DNA of 64,000 nt from Prorocentrum cordatum (GCA_963575745.1 CAUYUJ010020159.1:654372-718371); one strand, 5' to 3'; shown: positions 31,266 to 42,825, numbered from the stretch's first letter. Numbers and translations are program-made. Notes: generated by a model not told the origin, from the letters alone.

Positions 31266-32084
31266 AGCTACTGCTGTACATCGGTGACGTGCGGTGGGTC
31301 GCCCTCGTGCGCGCCTGGGTCATCCAGGCCTGTGGACGCCTGCCGCGCCTGATGTTGGCGCCGCCCTTGCCTCCCCCCCCCCCCTCCTTGCAGTCGAATA
31401 TTGTGTGCGTCTGTGTTTTTGTTCCTGCCTGGGCGCTCGACTAGTCAGCGCGGTTGTCCCCAGGGCCTGCGTTCGGCCTGGTGGGGCCTACCTTGGCCCC
31501 TCCCAGTGCCTTCCTGGACTTTCCCAGCTTCGGCTGGCCGCCGAGTTTAAAATCCGTGTAGTGTTTCAGCTTCGTCTCGTTTTCCGTATCGTGAAACTGG
31601 TTAGCAGTTTCCTTCCATATTACATTTAGGCCGCTGTGCCGCCGTCCTCGCGAGAAGACAGCTGAAGTCGAGAACTCTGCGCGCCTCCACGCCGCTTATT
31701 ATTATTATTACCCCAATCAGCGCTTGCGCTGAAGGGGCCCTAGTGGATGTTGGAGATTTTGCGAATGCTTCCCGCCGATTTTGGTAGATGGCTGGGTTCC
31801 CGGGTTCCCAGTTCCGGGTTCCCAGGTTCCTGGTTATTGGTTCCGGGCGGATCTCGGCGGGTTGTCGATCTCCAGATCGATTTCTTTGTCGATCCCATTT
31901 CAAACCATCCATTAGTTGGGGTCTTTCTCTGGTGCATTTTAATCAATGCGAATGCTGGAGGGTGGCCAGAGAGCTACGACCCTCTGGGCCGCTTCAGCAC
32001 AAGCGGCCAGTCGCCGCTTAGACCGAACCTCTGGGCCCCAGGGAGTGGAACGACCCTCCCCAGACCCCAGACGTCATGATTCTT
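31266..32084. other. Gene-poor stretch
   Basis: No recognisable gene. A short (TTA)n occurs near 31698-31710, and gggttcccaggttcc motifs are iterated near 31795-31840. Confidence 0.3.
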
Positions 32085-32225
32085 CCATTAGGTCGACCCC
32101 CAGAGTTCTCGACCCATTCCCCAGGACCAGTTTGTCATCCTGAGTCGTTTTTTGACGGTCCAGAGGCCCGGCAAGGGCCCCCAGAGGCCGAAAACAGCCA
32201 ACAACCTCCCGTCACGATCTTCAGG
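32085..32225 (+). repeat. Dispersed repeat (copy 2 of 3)
   Basis: The block with ccaggaccagtttgtcatcc, gagtcgttttttgacggt, ggcccggcaagggccccc and aggccgaaaacagcca aligns with 37370-37505 (ggggccagtttttcgtcctg, then gactcgttttttgacggttc) and more weakly with 27915-27985. All three copies are in the same orientation. Confidence 0.65.
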
Positions 32226-32252
32226 CTTACGCCACATCCGCCGACCCCTTAA

Positions 32253-32500
32253 ATGCGTTCGAGCAAGACATGTCTGACGCTGTTGAAAGAGCAGGCGGAA
32301 ATGTCGGGTGCACAGAAAAAGCACAATCCATCGGGGAAGAGGCTCTGTCGCAAATGCGCGGAGGGGCGAGAGAACGAGGTGCGACGTGACGTGCGCGGCG
32401 TGCGGAGGAGCGTTCTCGGACACGAAACATTTGCAGCAGCAACATGTGGGGAATCATCAAAAGGCGACAGGAGCGGCGCGTGCAAGAGAAGACTACCGAC
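32253..32500 (+). pseudogene. Zinc-finger protein fragment
   Basis: One frame reads KRLCRKCAEGRENEV (CxxC) and, after a shift near 32365, another reads CAACGGAFSDTKHLQQQH then VGNH. The second part has CxxC, Phe, Leu and spaced His residues, as in a C2H2-like finger. Both pieces are on one strand 60 bases apart. It looks like a short piece of a zinc-binding protein that has been captured or has decayed. No start or family can be assigned. Confidence 0.4.
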
Positions 32501-32719
32501 GTCGGAGAGGTCGTTTGGCGTCTCGGAGCTTTCGTGGGCCGTCTTGGAGGCTTTTTTGGGGGCCTTCTTGGCCCGTGTTTAGGCCCTCTTGACCCCGGAA
32601 AAGTCCCGTGATGCGCTCGTGCCGGGCCCGGGGGGTGCAAATCTCCGGTTTGAGGTCCCTGGGGGGGTTAAGGGGGATCTCTGGGGAGGCATTTCGCAGG
32701 GTTCGTGGAGGTAGTTTCG

Positions 32720-32980
32720 AAGTTCACTGATAGCCGTTTTGGGACCTCTTGGGGCCTTTTTTGGGCCTCTCGGACTCTCTTTGGAGGTCTTTTGGGGGTC
32801 TCTTGGGACCTTTTGGGCGGTTCGTGGGGTGTCCCAGGGCCAGGTGGGAGCGGAAGGCTCGGATTTTCGGTTCGGGCTCCGCCGCTGGGGCCCCTCTAGG
32901 AGCCGTCTTGGGACTCTTTTGGGCCGATTCGGGAGCCTCTGGGGCCGTCTTGGCGCCGTTTTGGGCCGTCTTGTCCCGGG
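32720..32980 (+). repeat. TCTTGGGGCC-type minisatellite
   Basis: Iterated gacctcttggggcctttttt, then ggtcttttgggggtctcttg and cgtcttggcgccgttttggg blocks resemble the tract at 24060-24230. The adjacent 32500-32600 stretch has the same motif at lower density. Confidence 0.6.
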
Positions 32981-33299
32981 GCCATTTCGAGGCCACCGGA
33001 GGAGTCCCTGCAGGATCTTCGGGAGCGGATGACCCCCCCGGGGGAAACGGGAAATTTGAACAGACCCCCCCCCTTCCAAATCGAACGGACCAGGCTCCCG
33101 GGGGAGGGGTTTGGGGAGGGGGAAAATCTCACACGCCGATGAACCCCAAGGGGTCGGCGGATGACGGGAAACGTCTTCGAGGAACGAGAAGCGAGCTGGA
33201 CGTTTTGGCCGAATCCTCCTCATATCAGTAAGATATATTTTAACTATAGGGGGTGGCGGGGTGCACGGGGAAGAGGCTTAGCGGATTCCTCGGGCATGG

Positions 33300-34465
33300 C
33301 GATTTTACGTGAGACATCCTCACAACATGAGATTTTCGCGACATCGCGTTTAACAGAAACAAGCGTTTCGCTCGAGGCATTTTCGAAAAGTTGATGACAG
33401 CGAAATTTCGCCGTCTGTGAAAATTTGCGTTCCGCTCGGGACATCTTCGAACAAATGAGATGACGACTGAAGTCTTTAACTAACTCTTCTGTTAAGAATT
33501 GCGGTCTCGCTAGGGACATCCTCAGAACACGAGCGGCAGCACGGCGGACCAGAACGAAGAGCACGGCAGAACATTTGCATTTCGCTGGGGACATCCTCAA
33601 CAAAATGAGATGTCCTCAACGTCGTCTTGATATCGTTCTCGAAGTACCTCTAGATGACGCAACGAGAGGCCAAAAAGCACGTCAAGATGGCAGTCATATC
33701 GATGGGGGGCATCCTCAAAAAGTGAAAACATACACCAGCATCGACTTGAAAACAGTTGTTCTTACATAATTTTGACTTTGCTTCTGAAAAGGCTTCCAGA
33801 CGGCCCAAGGCAGCCTTCAAACAATGTCGATTTCGGTAGGGTCATCCTCAAGAAAATGATGCGTGCGACATCGCATCGTAATGATTTCCGGAGGGCATCA
33901 GGAAACAAAATAAGGCCGCAACATGGCCCGAAGAGCGCCCTTCAGGTTGCTGAAAATAGTGATCGCTAGGGACATCTTCAAAAAAATAACAAATCCAACA
34001 ACATCGTTTTGAAAACTGCTGTTTCAACATCGTCTGGGGGTCGCTCCTGAAAAGGCTTCTAGATGGTTTAAGCCAGTCATCTAAAAATGACGATTTCGAT
34101 AGGGACATCCTGAAAAAATGAATGTGTGTAACATCGGACTGCAACGGCTTTGTAAGGCATCAAGAAGGCCCCCAAAGGCTCCAAACAAGCCCAAACTTGA
34201 CCCCCAGGAGCGCCCTCGAGACGATCCAAAATGGCGATTTCGCCTGAGACATCCTTACACAAATGAAATGTTCACAACATCGATTTCATCAAAAATGAGC
34301 GTTTCGCCTGAGACATCCCTTAAACATGGGAACCCGCGAATTCGACAGATGTTCAAAAACTAGCGTCTCGCCTGAGACATCCTAACAACAATGATATCTT
34401 GGAGTGGCGGTTTCAATACCTCTCATGTTTAAAATCGCGCTCTCGCTGCATACATCCTCAAAAAA
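33300..34465 (+). repeat. Decayed tandem array, about 65-bp basic period
   Basis: The motif gggacatcctcaaaaaaatg, in variants, occurs near 33311, 33438, 33513, 33588, 33705, 33841, 33969, 34102, 34245, 34310, 34374 and 34449. It is usually preceded by tttcgc and followed by caacatcg. Spacings cluster at 64-75 and 117-143 bp, consistent with a 65-bp unit in which some alternate copies have lost the motif. No coding potential is seen. Confidence 0.65.
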
Positions 34466-34489
34466 ATCGGGCGGGGCATGGCCGGCGAA

Positions 34490-36250
34490 AAAAGTGCTCA
34501 TTCACGTCTATTCTGCCGTGCTCTTTCGTTCTTGGGGTCTATTCTGAAATTCTCCTTGTTTTTTTGTGCCGTGCTCCTTCGCTCTTCTAGCCTATTCTGC
34601 CATGCTCCTGGCCAGTTTCTGTCACAATCCTTTGTTATTGGGGCTTATGATGCCGTGCTCCTGGTCGTTTTCTGCCGTGCTCCTTAGCTCTTGGGGCACA
34701 TTCTGCCGTGCTCCTTCGCTTTCGGGGTTAATTCTGCCGTGCTCCTTGTGTTTTTCTTGCATACTCCTTCTTCCTTAGGGCGTATTATGCTGTATTATTG
34801 CATCTATCTTGCCGTGCTCCTCAGCTCTCGCGGTCTATTCTGCCGTGCTCCTGGTCACTGGTCGTGTTTTGCCATGCTCCTTCTTTCTTGGCGCTTCTTC
34901 TGCCGTGCTCCTCAGCTCTTGGGGTCTATTCTGCCGTGCTCCTGTTTTCTTTTCTGTCATGCTCCTTCGCTCTTGGGGCCTCTTCTGCCGTGCTCCTCAG
35001 CTCTTGGGGTCTATTCTGCCGTGCTCTTTTTTTTTCTGCCGTGCTCCTTCGCTCATGGGGCCTATTCTGCCGTGCTCCTGGTCTTTTTATGCCGTGCTCC
35101 TTAGCTCTGGGGTCTATTCTGCCGTGGTCCTGGTCTTTTTCTGCCGTGCCCCTGAGCTCTGGGGGTCTATTCTGCCGTGTTCCTGGTCATTTTCCGCCGT
35201 GCTTCTTCGCACTTGGGGCATCTTCTGCCGTGCTCCTTGTCTCTTGGGTTCTATGCTGCCGTGCTCCTCGTCTTTTTCTGGTTTGCTCCTTCGCTCTTCG
35301 GGCCTATTCTGCCATGCTCCTGGTCTTTTCTGTCGTACTCCTTGGCTCCTCGGGCTTTTTCTGCTGTGTGTCGGTCTTTTCTGCCGTCGTCCTTAGCTAT
35401 TGGGGCATCTTCTGCCGTCCTCCTGGTCTTTTTCTGGCGTCTTTTTCGCTCGTTGGGCCTATTATGCCGTGCTCCTTAGCTCTTGGGGTCTATTCTGCCG
35501 TGCTCCTGGTCTTTTTCTGCCGTGCTCGGCAGCTCTTGGAGTCTATTCTGCCATGCTCCTGGTTTGTTTCCGACGTGCTTCTTCGCTCATGGGGCCTATT
35601 CTGCTGTGCTCCTGGTCTTTGTCTGCCGTGCTCTTTTTTTTCTGCCGTGCTCCTTCGCACTTGGGGCATATTCTGCCGTGTTCCTTGTCTCTTGGGCTCT
35701 ATTCTGCTGTGTTCCTCGTCTTTTTCTGGTTTGCTCCTTCGCTCTTGGGGTCTATTTTCCCGCACTCCTTCGGCTCTCGGGGTCTACTCTGGCGTGCTTC
35801 TGTTTTTTTTCTGCCGTGCTCCTTCGCTCTTGGGGCCTATTCTGCCGTGCTCCTGGTCATTATCTGCCGTGCTCCTTAGCTTTTGGGGTCTATCCTGCCG
35901 TGCTCCTGGTCTTTCTCTGCCGTACTCCTTCGCACTTGAGGCATATCCAGCCCTGCTCCTTAGCTCCTGGGGTCTATTCTGCCGTGCTCCTGGTCTTTTT
36001 CTGCCGTGCTCCTTCGCTCTTGGGGCCTAATCTGCCGTGCTCATGGTCTTTTTCTGCCTGCTCCTTGGCTCTTGAGGTCTATTCTGCCGTGCTCCTGGTC
36101 ATTTTCTGCCGTGCTCCTTAGCTTTTGGGGTGTATTCTGCCGTACTCATTTGCTCTTGGGGTCTATTCTGCCGTGTTCCTTGTCTTTCTCTGCCGTGCTC
36201 CTTTGCTCTTGGGGCCTATTCTGCCGTGCTCCTCATCTTTTTCTGCCGTG
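34490..36250 (+). repeat. 53-bp tandem array, open in all three forward frames
   Basis: The unit is attctgccgtgctcctggtc, then tttttctgccgtgctcctt and cgctcttggggtct. Measured spacing between matching positions (35492 and 35545) is 53 bp. Because 53 is not a multiple of three, every forward frame cycles through three peptides (FCRAPGLFLPC, SFALGAYSAVLL, RAPSLLGPILPC). This gives overlapping open frames of up to 410 codons (34798-36030). I regard these as repeat artefacts. Confidence 0.85.
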
Positions 36251-36261
36251 TGCGCCCAGAA

Positions 36262-36410
36262 GCTCTGCCAAAACGACCACCGCGACGATCCGCACGGCAG
36301 ATACAGGAACATGGCAGAACACACAGAGCACACAGAGGCACGGCAGAACACAGAAGCACGGCAGAACAGGAGCACGGCAGAACATACAGGAGCACAGCAA
36401 AACACACCCC
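36262..36410 (-). repeat. Inverted partner of the 53-bp array
   Basis: The motif agcacggcagaac, the reverse complement of the gttctgccgtgct core, recurs at least five times (about 36320-36395) directly after the forward array ends. The two together could fold back on each other. Confidence 0.65.
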
Positions 36411-37369
36411 GCACGCACGCCGACACGCGCGCCACGGCATACCTGCGCGGCATAACAACAACAGAGCATTTTCCACATTCTTGGTGGACTAAAGCGACGC
36501 TTCCCGTTCTTGTCCGGTCAGGTTTTCTCATTGCCCGAGGGGGTCTGGGTCTGGACCCGCTGGGGGTGCCGGCCCGTGGCGGCGGGCTACCCGGCGGCCG
36601 GCGCACGGCGCGCCGCCGCGCAGGCGCACGCTGCTCGACTCGCTGCGCGGGGGCGCGGCCGGTGGCGCCGCGCGCGGCGCGGCGGCCCCGCCGGGCCGCG
36701 TGGCGGCCTCGGGCGGGGGCCTCGGTGGCGGAGGGCGCCGGGGAGCGTCGGCCTTACGCGCCTGAGTTGCCTCGATACGCCCGTTTTGAGACGCAACACG
36801 TCCCGTGTTCAAGACGTCCGTGTCAATACGTTGCTTGTTGGCTCCAAGTATTGGACCACGTTTTGGCGAATGTATCGCGTCGGACCTACGTTTTCGGCCT
36901 ACGTGTTGAGCACTGCATCAATACGATACGTGTTGCGTGTTGCGTCTCGGGGCAGCTTCAGTTATGCGCAGAGGGGTGGGGTGGGAGGCTGCTTCTTTTG
37001 AGTAGGGATCGGCTACAGAATTGATCTACCTCAGAATGATTTGTCTCGTCGAATCAACCGAAAATACTCCGAGTCTTCAGTAGATGCACGAGCATTCTAC
37101 GTATTCGTCGTAGTTCCGATGGGGAAAATCAATTTGGGGGCAAGTCAATTCTGTAGTCGATCCTCTAGTCGATTCTTGGATCGGGGCGGTCGAAGTGGGT
37201 AGCTACGGAGAGGTGGGGCACGAAGCCCAGGAGCAGTTCCTGTTCATTCTGGACAGGACTCGCTGTCCGCGCCGCCGCGGGCGCTCTTCGTTGAATACAA
37301 GAGGCCGCCTGCCCAACAGCAGCCGCTGCTGGTTTCCCAGACATGCGACGTCCGGATTTTTTCAGGACA
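36411..37369. other. Gene-poor stretch
   Basis: No recognisable gene. Positions 36560-36740 are very GC-rich (gcggcggcg and ggcgcgcc types). Around 36770-36960 short motifs such as caatacg and gttgcg are iterated. Confidence 0.3.
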
Positions 37370-37505
37370 GCGTCCCTGGAAGTCCCGACCCTTTCCCCGG
37401 GGCCAGTTTTTCGTCCTGACTCGTTTTTTGACGGTTCCTTGGCCCGGCGAGGGCCCCCCGAGGCCGAAAATTGGCCGAAACCTCCCGTCCTAATTTTTGA
37501 ACGAC
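37370..37505 (+). repeat. Dispersed repeat (copy 3 of 3)
   Basis: Aligns with 32085-32225 through the shared gactcgttttttgacggt core, ggcccggcgagggcccccc, aggccgaaaattgg and aacctcccgtc, in the same orientation. Confidence 0.65.
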
Positions 37506-37775
37506 GCGACGATCTTTGGGTTGGGACGACATGCGTTGTTGTATTTGCTTGTTTTCCGTATCCATTTCGGGCATCCAAATTGGAAGGAGGTTGTTTCTTG
37601 GAAGGCGGGGCGGCCCCGCCGGCGCCTGGCGGCCCCGGCGGGGGCGGAGGGCGCCTGGGGGTGAGGAGGTCGCAATGGGGGAATCGGGTTCTGCGGGTTC
37701 TTCTGTGTTTTCGGGCTCTAGGGTTAAATCGGGCACGTCCCTCCACAGGAGGAATAATCAAACATAGGAAATTAT

Positions 37776-39664
37776 CCTGGCGAAGGACCCAACCATGTGC
37801 AGTTGTGAATATAGCATTGCGGGTGCCGCTTTCGGTGGAGCTCCCTGTGGGGCCACGAAATGCTGTGCTGGGGTGGGGGTGACGCATGCGGGCGGCACCA
37901 CTGGGGCCTTCGGTGGAGGTCCCTATGGGGCCACGAAGCGCTGTATTGGGCGGGGGTGACGCATGCGGGCGGCACCACTGGGGCCGTCGGTGGAGCTCCC
38001 TGTGGGGCCACGAAACGCTGTGCTGGGTGGGGCTGACGCATGCGGGCGGCACCACTGGGGCCTTCGGTGGAGCTCCCTGTGGGGCCACGAAATGCTGTGC
38101 TGGGGTGGGGGTGACGCATGCGGGCGGCACCACTGGGGCCTTGGGTGGAGGTTCCTGTGGGGCCACGAAACGCTGTGTTTGGTGGAGGTGCCGAAATGGG
38201 TGTGCGGGACGCATGCCAGCGGTGGCACTGGGGCCTTCGGTGGAGCTCCCTATGGGGCCACGAAGCGTGTGAGGGGTGTGCCGAAATGGGTGTGGCTGAC
38301 GCATGCGGGCTGGGGCCACGAAACGTGTGAGGGGTGTGCCGAATTGGATGTGGCTGACGCATGCGGGCGGCGGCACTGCGGCCTTCGGTGGAGCTCCCTA
38401 TGGGGCCACGAAAGCGTGTGAGGGGTGTGCCGAATTGGGTGTGGCTGACGCATGCGGGCGGCAGCACTGGGGCCTTCGGTGGAGCTCCCTATGGGGCCAC
38501 GAAACGTGTGAGGGGTGTGCCGAATGGGTGTGGCTGACGCATGCGGGCGGCGGCACTGGGGCCTTCGGTGGAGCTCCCTATGGGGCCACGAAACGTGTGA
38601 GGGGTGTGCCGAATGGGTGTGGCTGACGCATGCGGGCGGCAGCACTGGGGCCTTCGGTGGAGCTCCCTATGGGGCCACGAAACGTGTGACGTGCATGAGC
38701 ACTGGGGCCTTCGGTGCTCCCTATGCGAAATGGGTGTGCGATTGGGTGTGGCTGACGCATGCGGGCGGCAGCACTGGGGCCTTTGGTGGAGCTTCCTATG
38801 GGGCCACGAAACGTGTGAGGGGTGTGCCGAACTGGAGCTCCTATGGGACCACGAAACGTGTGAGGGGTATGCCGAACTGGGTGTGGCTGACGCATGCGGG
38901 CGGCAGCACTGGGGCCTTCGGTGGAGCTCCCTATGGGGCCACGAAAGCGTGTGAGGGGTGTGCCGAATTGGGTGTGGCTGACGCATGCGGGCGGCGGCAC
39001 TGGGGCCTTCGGTGGAGCTCCCTATGGGGCCACGAAACGTGTGAGGGGTGTGCCGAAATGGGTGTGGTTGACGCATGCGGGCGCGGGCACTGGGGCCTTC
39101 GGTGGAGCTCCCTATGGGCCACGAAACGTGTGAGGGGTGTGCCGAAATGGGTGTGGGTGCAGGCACTGGGGCCTTCGGTGGAGCTCCCGCCACGCCGAAA
39201 TGGGTGTGGGTGACGCATGCGGGCGGCGGCACTGGGGCCTTCGGTGGAGCTCCCTATGGGGCCACGAAACGTGTGAGGGGTGTGCCGAACTGGGTGTGGC
39301 TGACGCATGCGGGCGGCGGCACTGGTGCCTTCGGTGGAGCTCCCTATGGGGCCACGAAACGTGTGAGGGGTATGCCGAATTGGGTGTGGCTGACGCATGC
39401 GGGCGGCAGCACTGGGGCCTTCGGTGGAGCTTCCTATGGGGCCACGAAACGTGTGAGAGGTGTGACGATGATGGTGATGATGACGATGATGGTGGGTGAT
39501 GACGATGATGATGATGACGATGATGATGATGACGATGATGATGATGATGATGATGCTGATGGGAGGAGGGAGGAGGGGGAAGAGGAGGAGGAGAGGAGAA
39601 GAGAGGAACGCGGGACACCGTCTCTTCAAAACGAGGACCCAACACCACAGGACGGTTGGGAAAA
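37776..39664 (+). repeat. Composite satellite unit A
   Basis: It begins with the head cctggcgaaggacccaacca, continues as a diverged array of about 90-bp units (cacgaaacgtgtgaggggtg, tgacgcatgcgggcgg, cactggggccttcggtggag), then a (GAT)n tract (39465-39556) and a GGA-rich stretch. It closes with the tail ctcttcaaaacgaggaccca plus caggacggttgggaaaa (39621-39664). Unit lengths vary and several copies are truncated. Long open frames here are repeat artefacts. Confidence 0.85.
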
Positions 39665-39667
39665 TTA

Positions 39668-42079
39668 GCCTGGCGAAGAACCCAACCATATGCAGTTGTC
39701 AGTACCGCAGCTGCGGGTTTCATCTTCAATGGAACTCCCTATAGGATTACGGAACGTGTGAGGGGTGTGCCGAGATGGGTGCCACTGGGGCATTCGGCGA
39801 AGCTCCCTATGGGGACATGAAACACTCGCGGGGCGTGCCGACATGGGTGGCGGAAACGCATGTGCGGGCCGCCACTGGGGCCTCCAGTGGAGCTCCCTAT
39901 GGGTCCCCGAAACATGATGCTGATGCGGGGGGGGGGGGCGGGATGGGTGGCGGAGACGCATGTAAGCGCCGCTACTGGGGCCTTCGGTGGAGCTCCCTAT
40001 GGGGCCACGAAGCGCGTAAGGGTGTACTGGGATGTGCGGCGGGGACGCATGTGAGCGCCGCCGCTGGGGCCTTCGGTGCAGCTCTCTATGGGGCCACGAA
40101 GCGTGTGAGAGGTGTGCCGAATTGGGTGCGGGTGGTGACGCATGCGGGCGCGGGCACTGGGGCCTTCGGTGGAGCTCCCTATGGGGCCACGAAACCTGTT
40201 GTTGTGAGGGGCGTGCCGGGATGGGTGGCGGGGACGCATGTGAGCGCGGCCGCTGGGGCCTTCGGTGGAGCTCCCTATGGGGCCACGAAGCGTGTGAGGG
40301 GTGTGCCGAATTAGGTGGGTGTGGGTGACGCATGTGAGCGCCGCCACTGGGGCCTCCGGTGGATGATGGGGCCACGAGGCCTGTCAGGGATGTGCCGAAA
40401 TGGGTGCGCGGGACGCATGCGCATGTGAGCGCCGCCACTGAGGCCTTCGGTGGAGCTCCCTATGGGGCCACGAAGTGTGTGAGGGGTGTGCCGAATTGGG
40501 TGTGCGTGACGCATGCGGGCGTGGGCACTGGGGCCTTCGGTGGAGCTTCCTATGGGGCCACGAAGCGCGTAAGGGGTGTGCCGAATTAGGTGTGCGGGAC
40601 GCATGCGGGCGGCAGCACTGGGGCCTTCTGTGGGGCTCCCTATGGGGCCACGAAACGTGTGAGGGGTGTGCCGAATTGGGTGTGCGGGACGCATGCGGGC
40701 GGCAGCACTGGGGCCTTCGGTGGGGCTCCCTATGGGGCCACGAAACGTGTGAGGGGTGTGCCGAATTGGGTGTGGGTGACGCATGCGGGCGGCAGCACTG
40801 GGGCCTCGGCGGGGCTCCTATGGGGCCACGGCGAAAGGGGTGTATGGGGCCTTGTGTGTGAGGGGTGTGGGGATGACGCATGCGGGCGGCAGCACTGGGG
40901 CCTTCGGTGGAGTGGAGCCACGAACGTGTGAGGGGTGTGCCGAAAACGCAGGTGTGGGCTCCCTATGCCACGCATGCGAAATGGGTGTGGGTGGCGCATG
41001 CGGGCGCTGCACTGGGGCCTTCGGTGGAGCTCCCTATGGAGCCACGAAACGTGTGAGGGGTGTGCCGAAATGGGTGTGGGTGACGCATGCGGGCGCGGGC
41101 ACTGGGGCCTTCGGTGGAGCTCCCTATGGAGCCACGAAACGTGTGAGGGGTGTGCCGAAATGGGTGTGGGTGACGCATGCGGGCGCGGGCACTGGGGCCT
41201 TCGGTGGAGCTCCCTATGGAGCCACGAAACGTGTGAGGGGTGTGCCGAAATGGGTGTGGGTGACGCATGCGGGCGCGGGCACTGGGGCCTTCGGTGGAGC
41301 TCCCTATGGAGCCACGAAACGTGTGAGGGGTGTGCCGAAATGGGTGTGGGTGGACGCATGCGGGCGCGGGCACTGGGGCCTTCGGTGGAGCTCCCTATGG
41401 AGCCACGAAACGTGTGAGGGGTGTGCCGAAATGGGTGTGGGTGACGCATGCGGGCGCGGGCACTGGGGCCTTCGGTGGAGCTCCCTATGGAGCCACGAAA
41501 CGTGTGAGGGGTGTGCCGAAATGGGTGTGGGTGACGCATGCGGGCGCGGGCACTGGGGCCTTCGGTGGAGCTCCCTATGGAGCCACGAAACGTGTGAGGG
41601 GTGTGCCGAAATGGGTGTGGGTGACGCATGCGGGCGCGGGCACTGGGGCCTTCGGTGGAGCTCCCTATGGAGCCACGAAGCGTGTGAGGGGTGTGCCGAA
41701 ATGGGTGTGGGTGACGCATGCGGGCGCGGGCACTGGGGCCTTCGGTGGAGCTCCCTATGGAGCCACGAAACGTGTGAGGGGTGTGCCGAAATGGGTGTGG
41801 GTGACGCATGCGGGCGCGGGCACTGGGGCCTTCGGTGGAGCTCCCTATGGAGCCACGAAACGTGTGAGGGGTGTGCCGAATTGGGTGTGGGTGACGCATG
41901 CGGGCGCGGGCACTGGGGCCTTCGGTGGAGCTCCCTATGGGGCCACGGAACGGTGTACTGGGTGGGTGAAGAGGAGAGGAGGAGAGGAGAGGAGGAGAGG
42001 AGAGGAGAGGAGAGAAGAGGAGAGGAGAGGAGAGGAGAGGAATGATGATGATAATGACGATGATGACGATGATGATGAC

Positions 42080-42128
<49 letters not shown>

Positions 42129-42258
42129 CTGATGATGATGATGATGGTGATGATGAACATGATGGCAGGAGGGAGGGGGCAGCGGGAGGAGGAGTGAACG
42201 CGGGGCGCTGTCTCTTCAAAACGAGGACCCAACACCACAGGACGGTTGGGAAAAATAG
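39668..42258 (+). repeat. Composite satellite unit B
   Basis: It follows unit A directly with the same head (cctggcgaagaacccaacca) and ends with the same tail at 42208-42258. Between them lie diverged 90-bp copies, then a highly homogeneous block at about 41010-41950 with exact 90-bp spacing (gccacgaaac at 41041, 41131, 41221), a GGAGA tract (41968-42040) and (GAT)n (42041-42160). In the homogeneous block the variant tatggagccacg replaces tatggggccacg. The 90-bp unit equals 30 codons, which is why open frames of 329-515 codons appear on both strands. Confidence 0.9.
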
Positions 42259-42440
42259 TTGGAGGGCTATTTTTCAATTATTTGCTTACTATTTTTGTGC
42301 TTGTTTTGTCTATGTTTAAATGTTTGTCCAAAATCCGCCTGTAGGGGGACATGCCCGACCTGAACCTGCGGGTTCTTCCTGGGAGTCCGGGCTGTCAGAA
42401 AACGACGACCATGTCTGCAAAACTCGTCCTGGGGGTTCTG
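42259..42440. other. Spacer between satellite unit B and repeat A
   Basis: A short AT-richer piece (42259-42320) followed by unremarkable sequence. No feature is recognised. Confidence 0.3.
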
Positions 42441-42622
42441 ATGTTCCAACCCACGTATGCCTTGACCACCAGGAAAATCGAGCATCAAGCAAGTACCGAA
42501 ACGGGAGGATTTTCACGCGTCGGGCCCTGGGAGGCGAGACTCGTTCGACACTGTTTCGACACTTTCTTGGGTGCTCGAAAGTATTTCTGGGGTGTGGCCC
42601 TCAAGTACGATGGGAGCAACAT
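42441..42622 (+). repeat. Direct repeat flanking retrotransposon 2 (left copy)
   Basis: This block (atgttccaaccca, gattttcacgcgtcgggccc, acactgtttcgacactttct, gggtgctcgaaag, tcaagtacgatgggagcaac) aligns along its whole length with 51162-51354 in the same orientation at clearly recognisable but imperfect identity. It is followed by a TCC-rich tract. Confidence 0.7.
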
Positions 42623-42639
42623 GAAACCAATATCCTCCT

Positions 42640-42825
42640 CCCCCTCCTTCCTCCTCGATGCTCCTCCTCGCTCCTCCTCCTCGCTCCTCCTCCTCCTCCT
42701 CCTCCTCCTCCTCCTCCTCCTCTTCCTCCCCTCCTCCCCCTCCCCCCTCCTCCGCCTCCTCCTCCTCCAACTCCTCCTCCTCCTCCTCCTCCTCCTCCTC
42801 CTCCTCCTCCTCCTCCCTGCTCTAG
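42640..42825 (+). repeat. (TCC)n microsatellite
   Basis: About 185 bp of nearly uninterrupted TCC/CTC repeats immediately upstream of ORF1 of retrotransposon 2. Confidence 0.9.

Noticed and set aside
34798-36030. 410-codon Cys/Leu/Ser-rich open frame resembling a membrane protein
   Set aside because: It is one of three overlapping open frames of the 53-bp array. Its hydrophobicity follows from the repeat unit.
40730-42277. 515-codon minus-strand and 420-codon plus-strand open frames
   Set aside because: They lie entirely inside the 90-bp satellite and its GAT/GGAGA tracts. Their periodic peptides follow from a unit length divisible by three.
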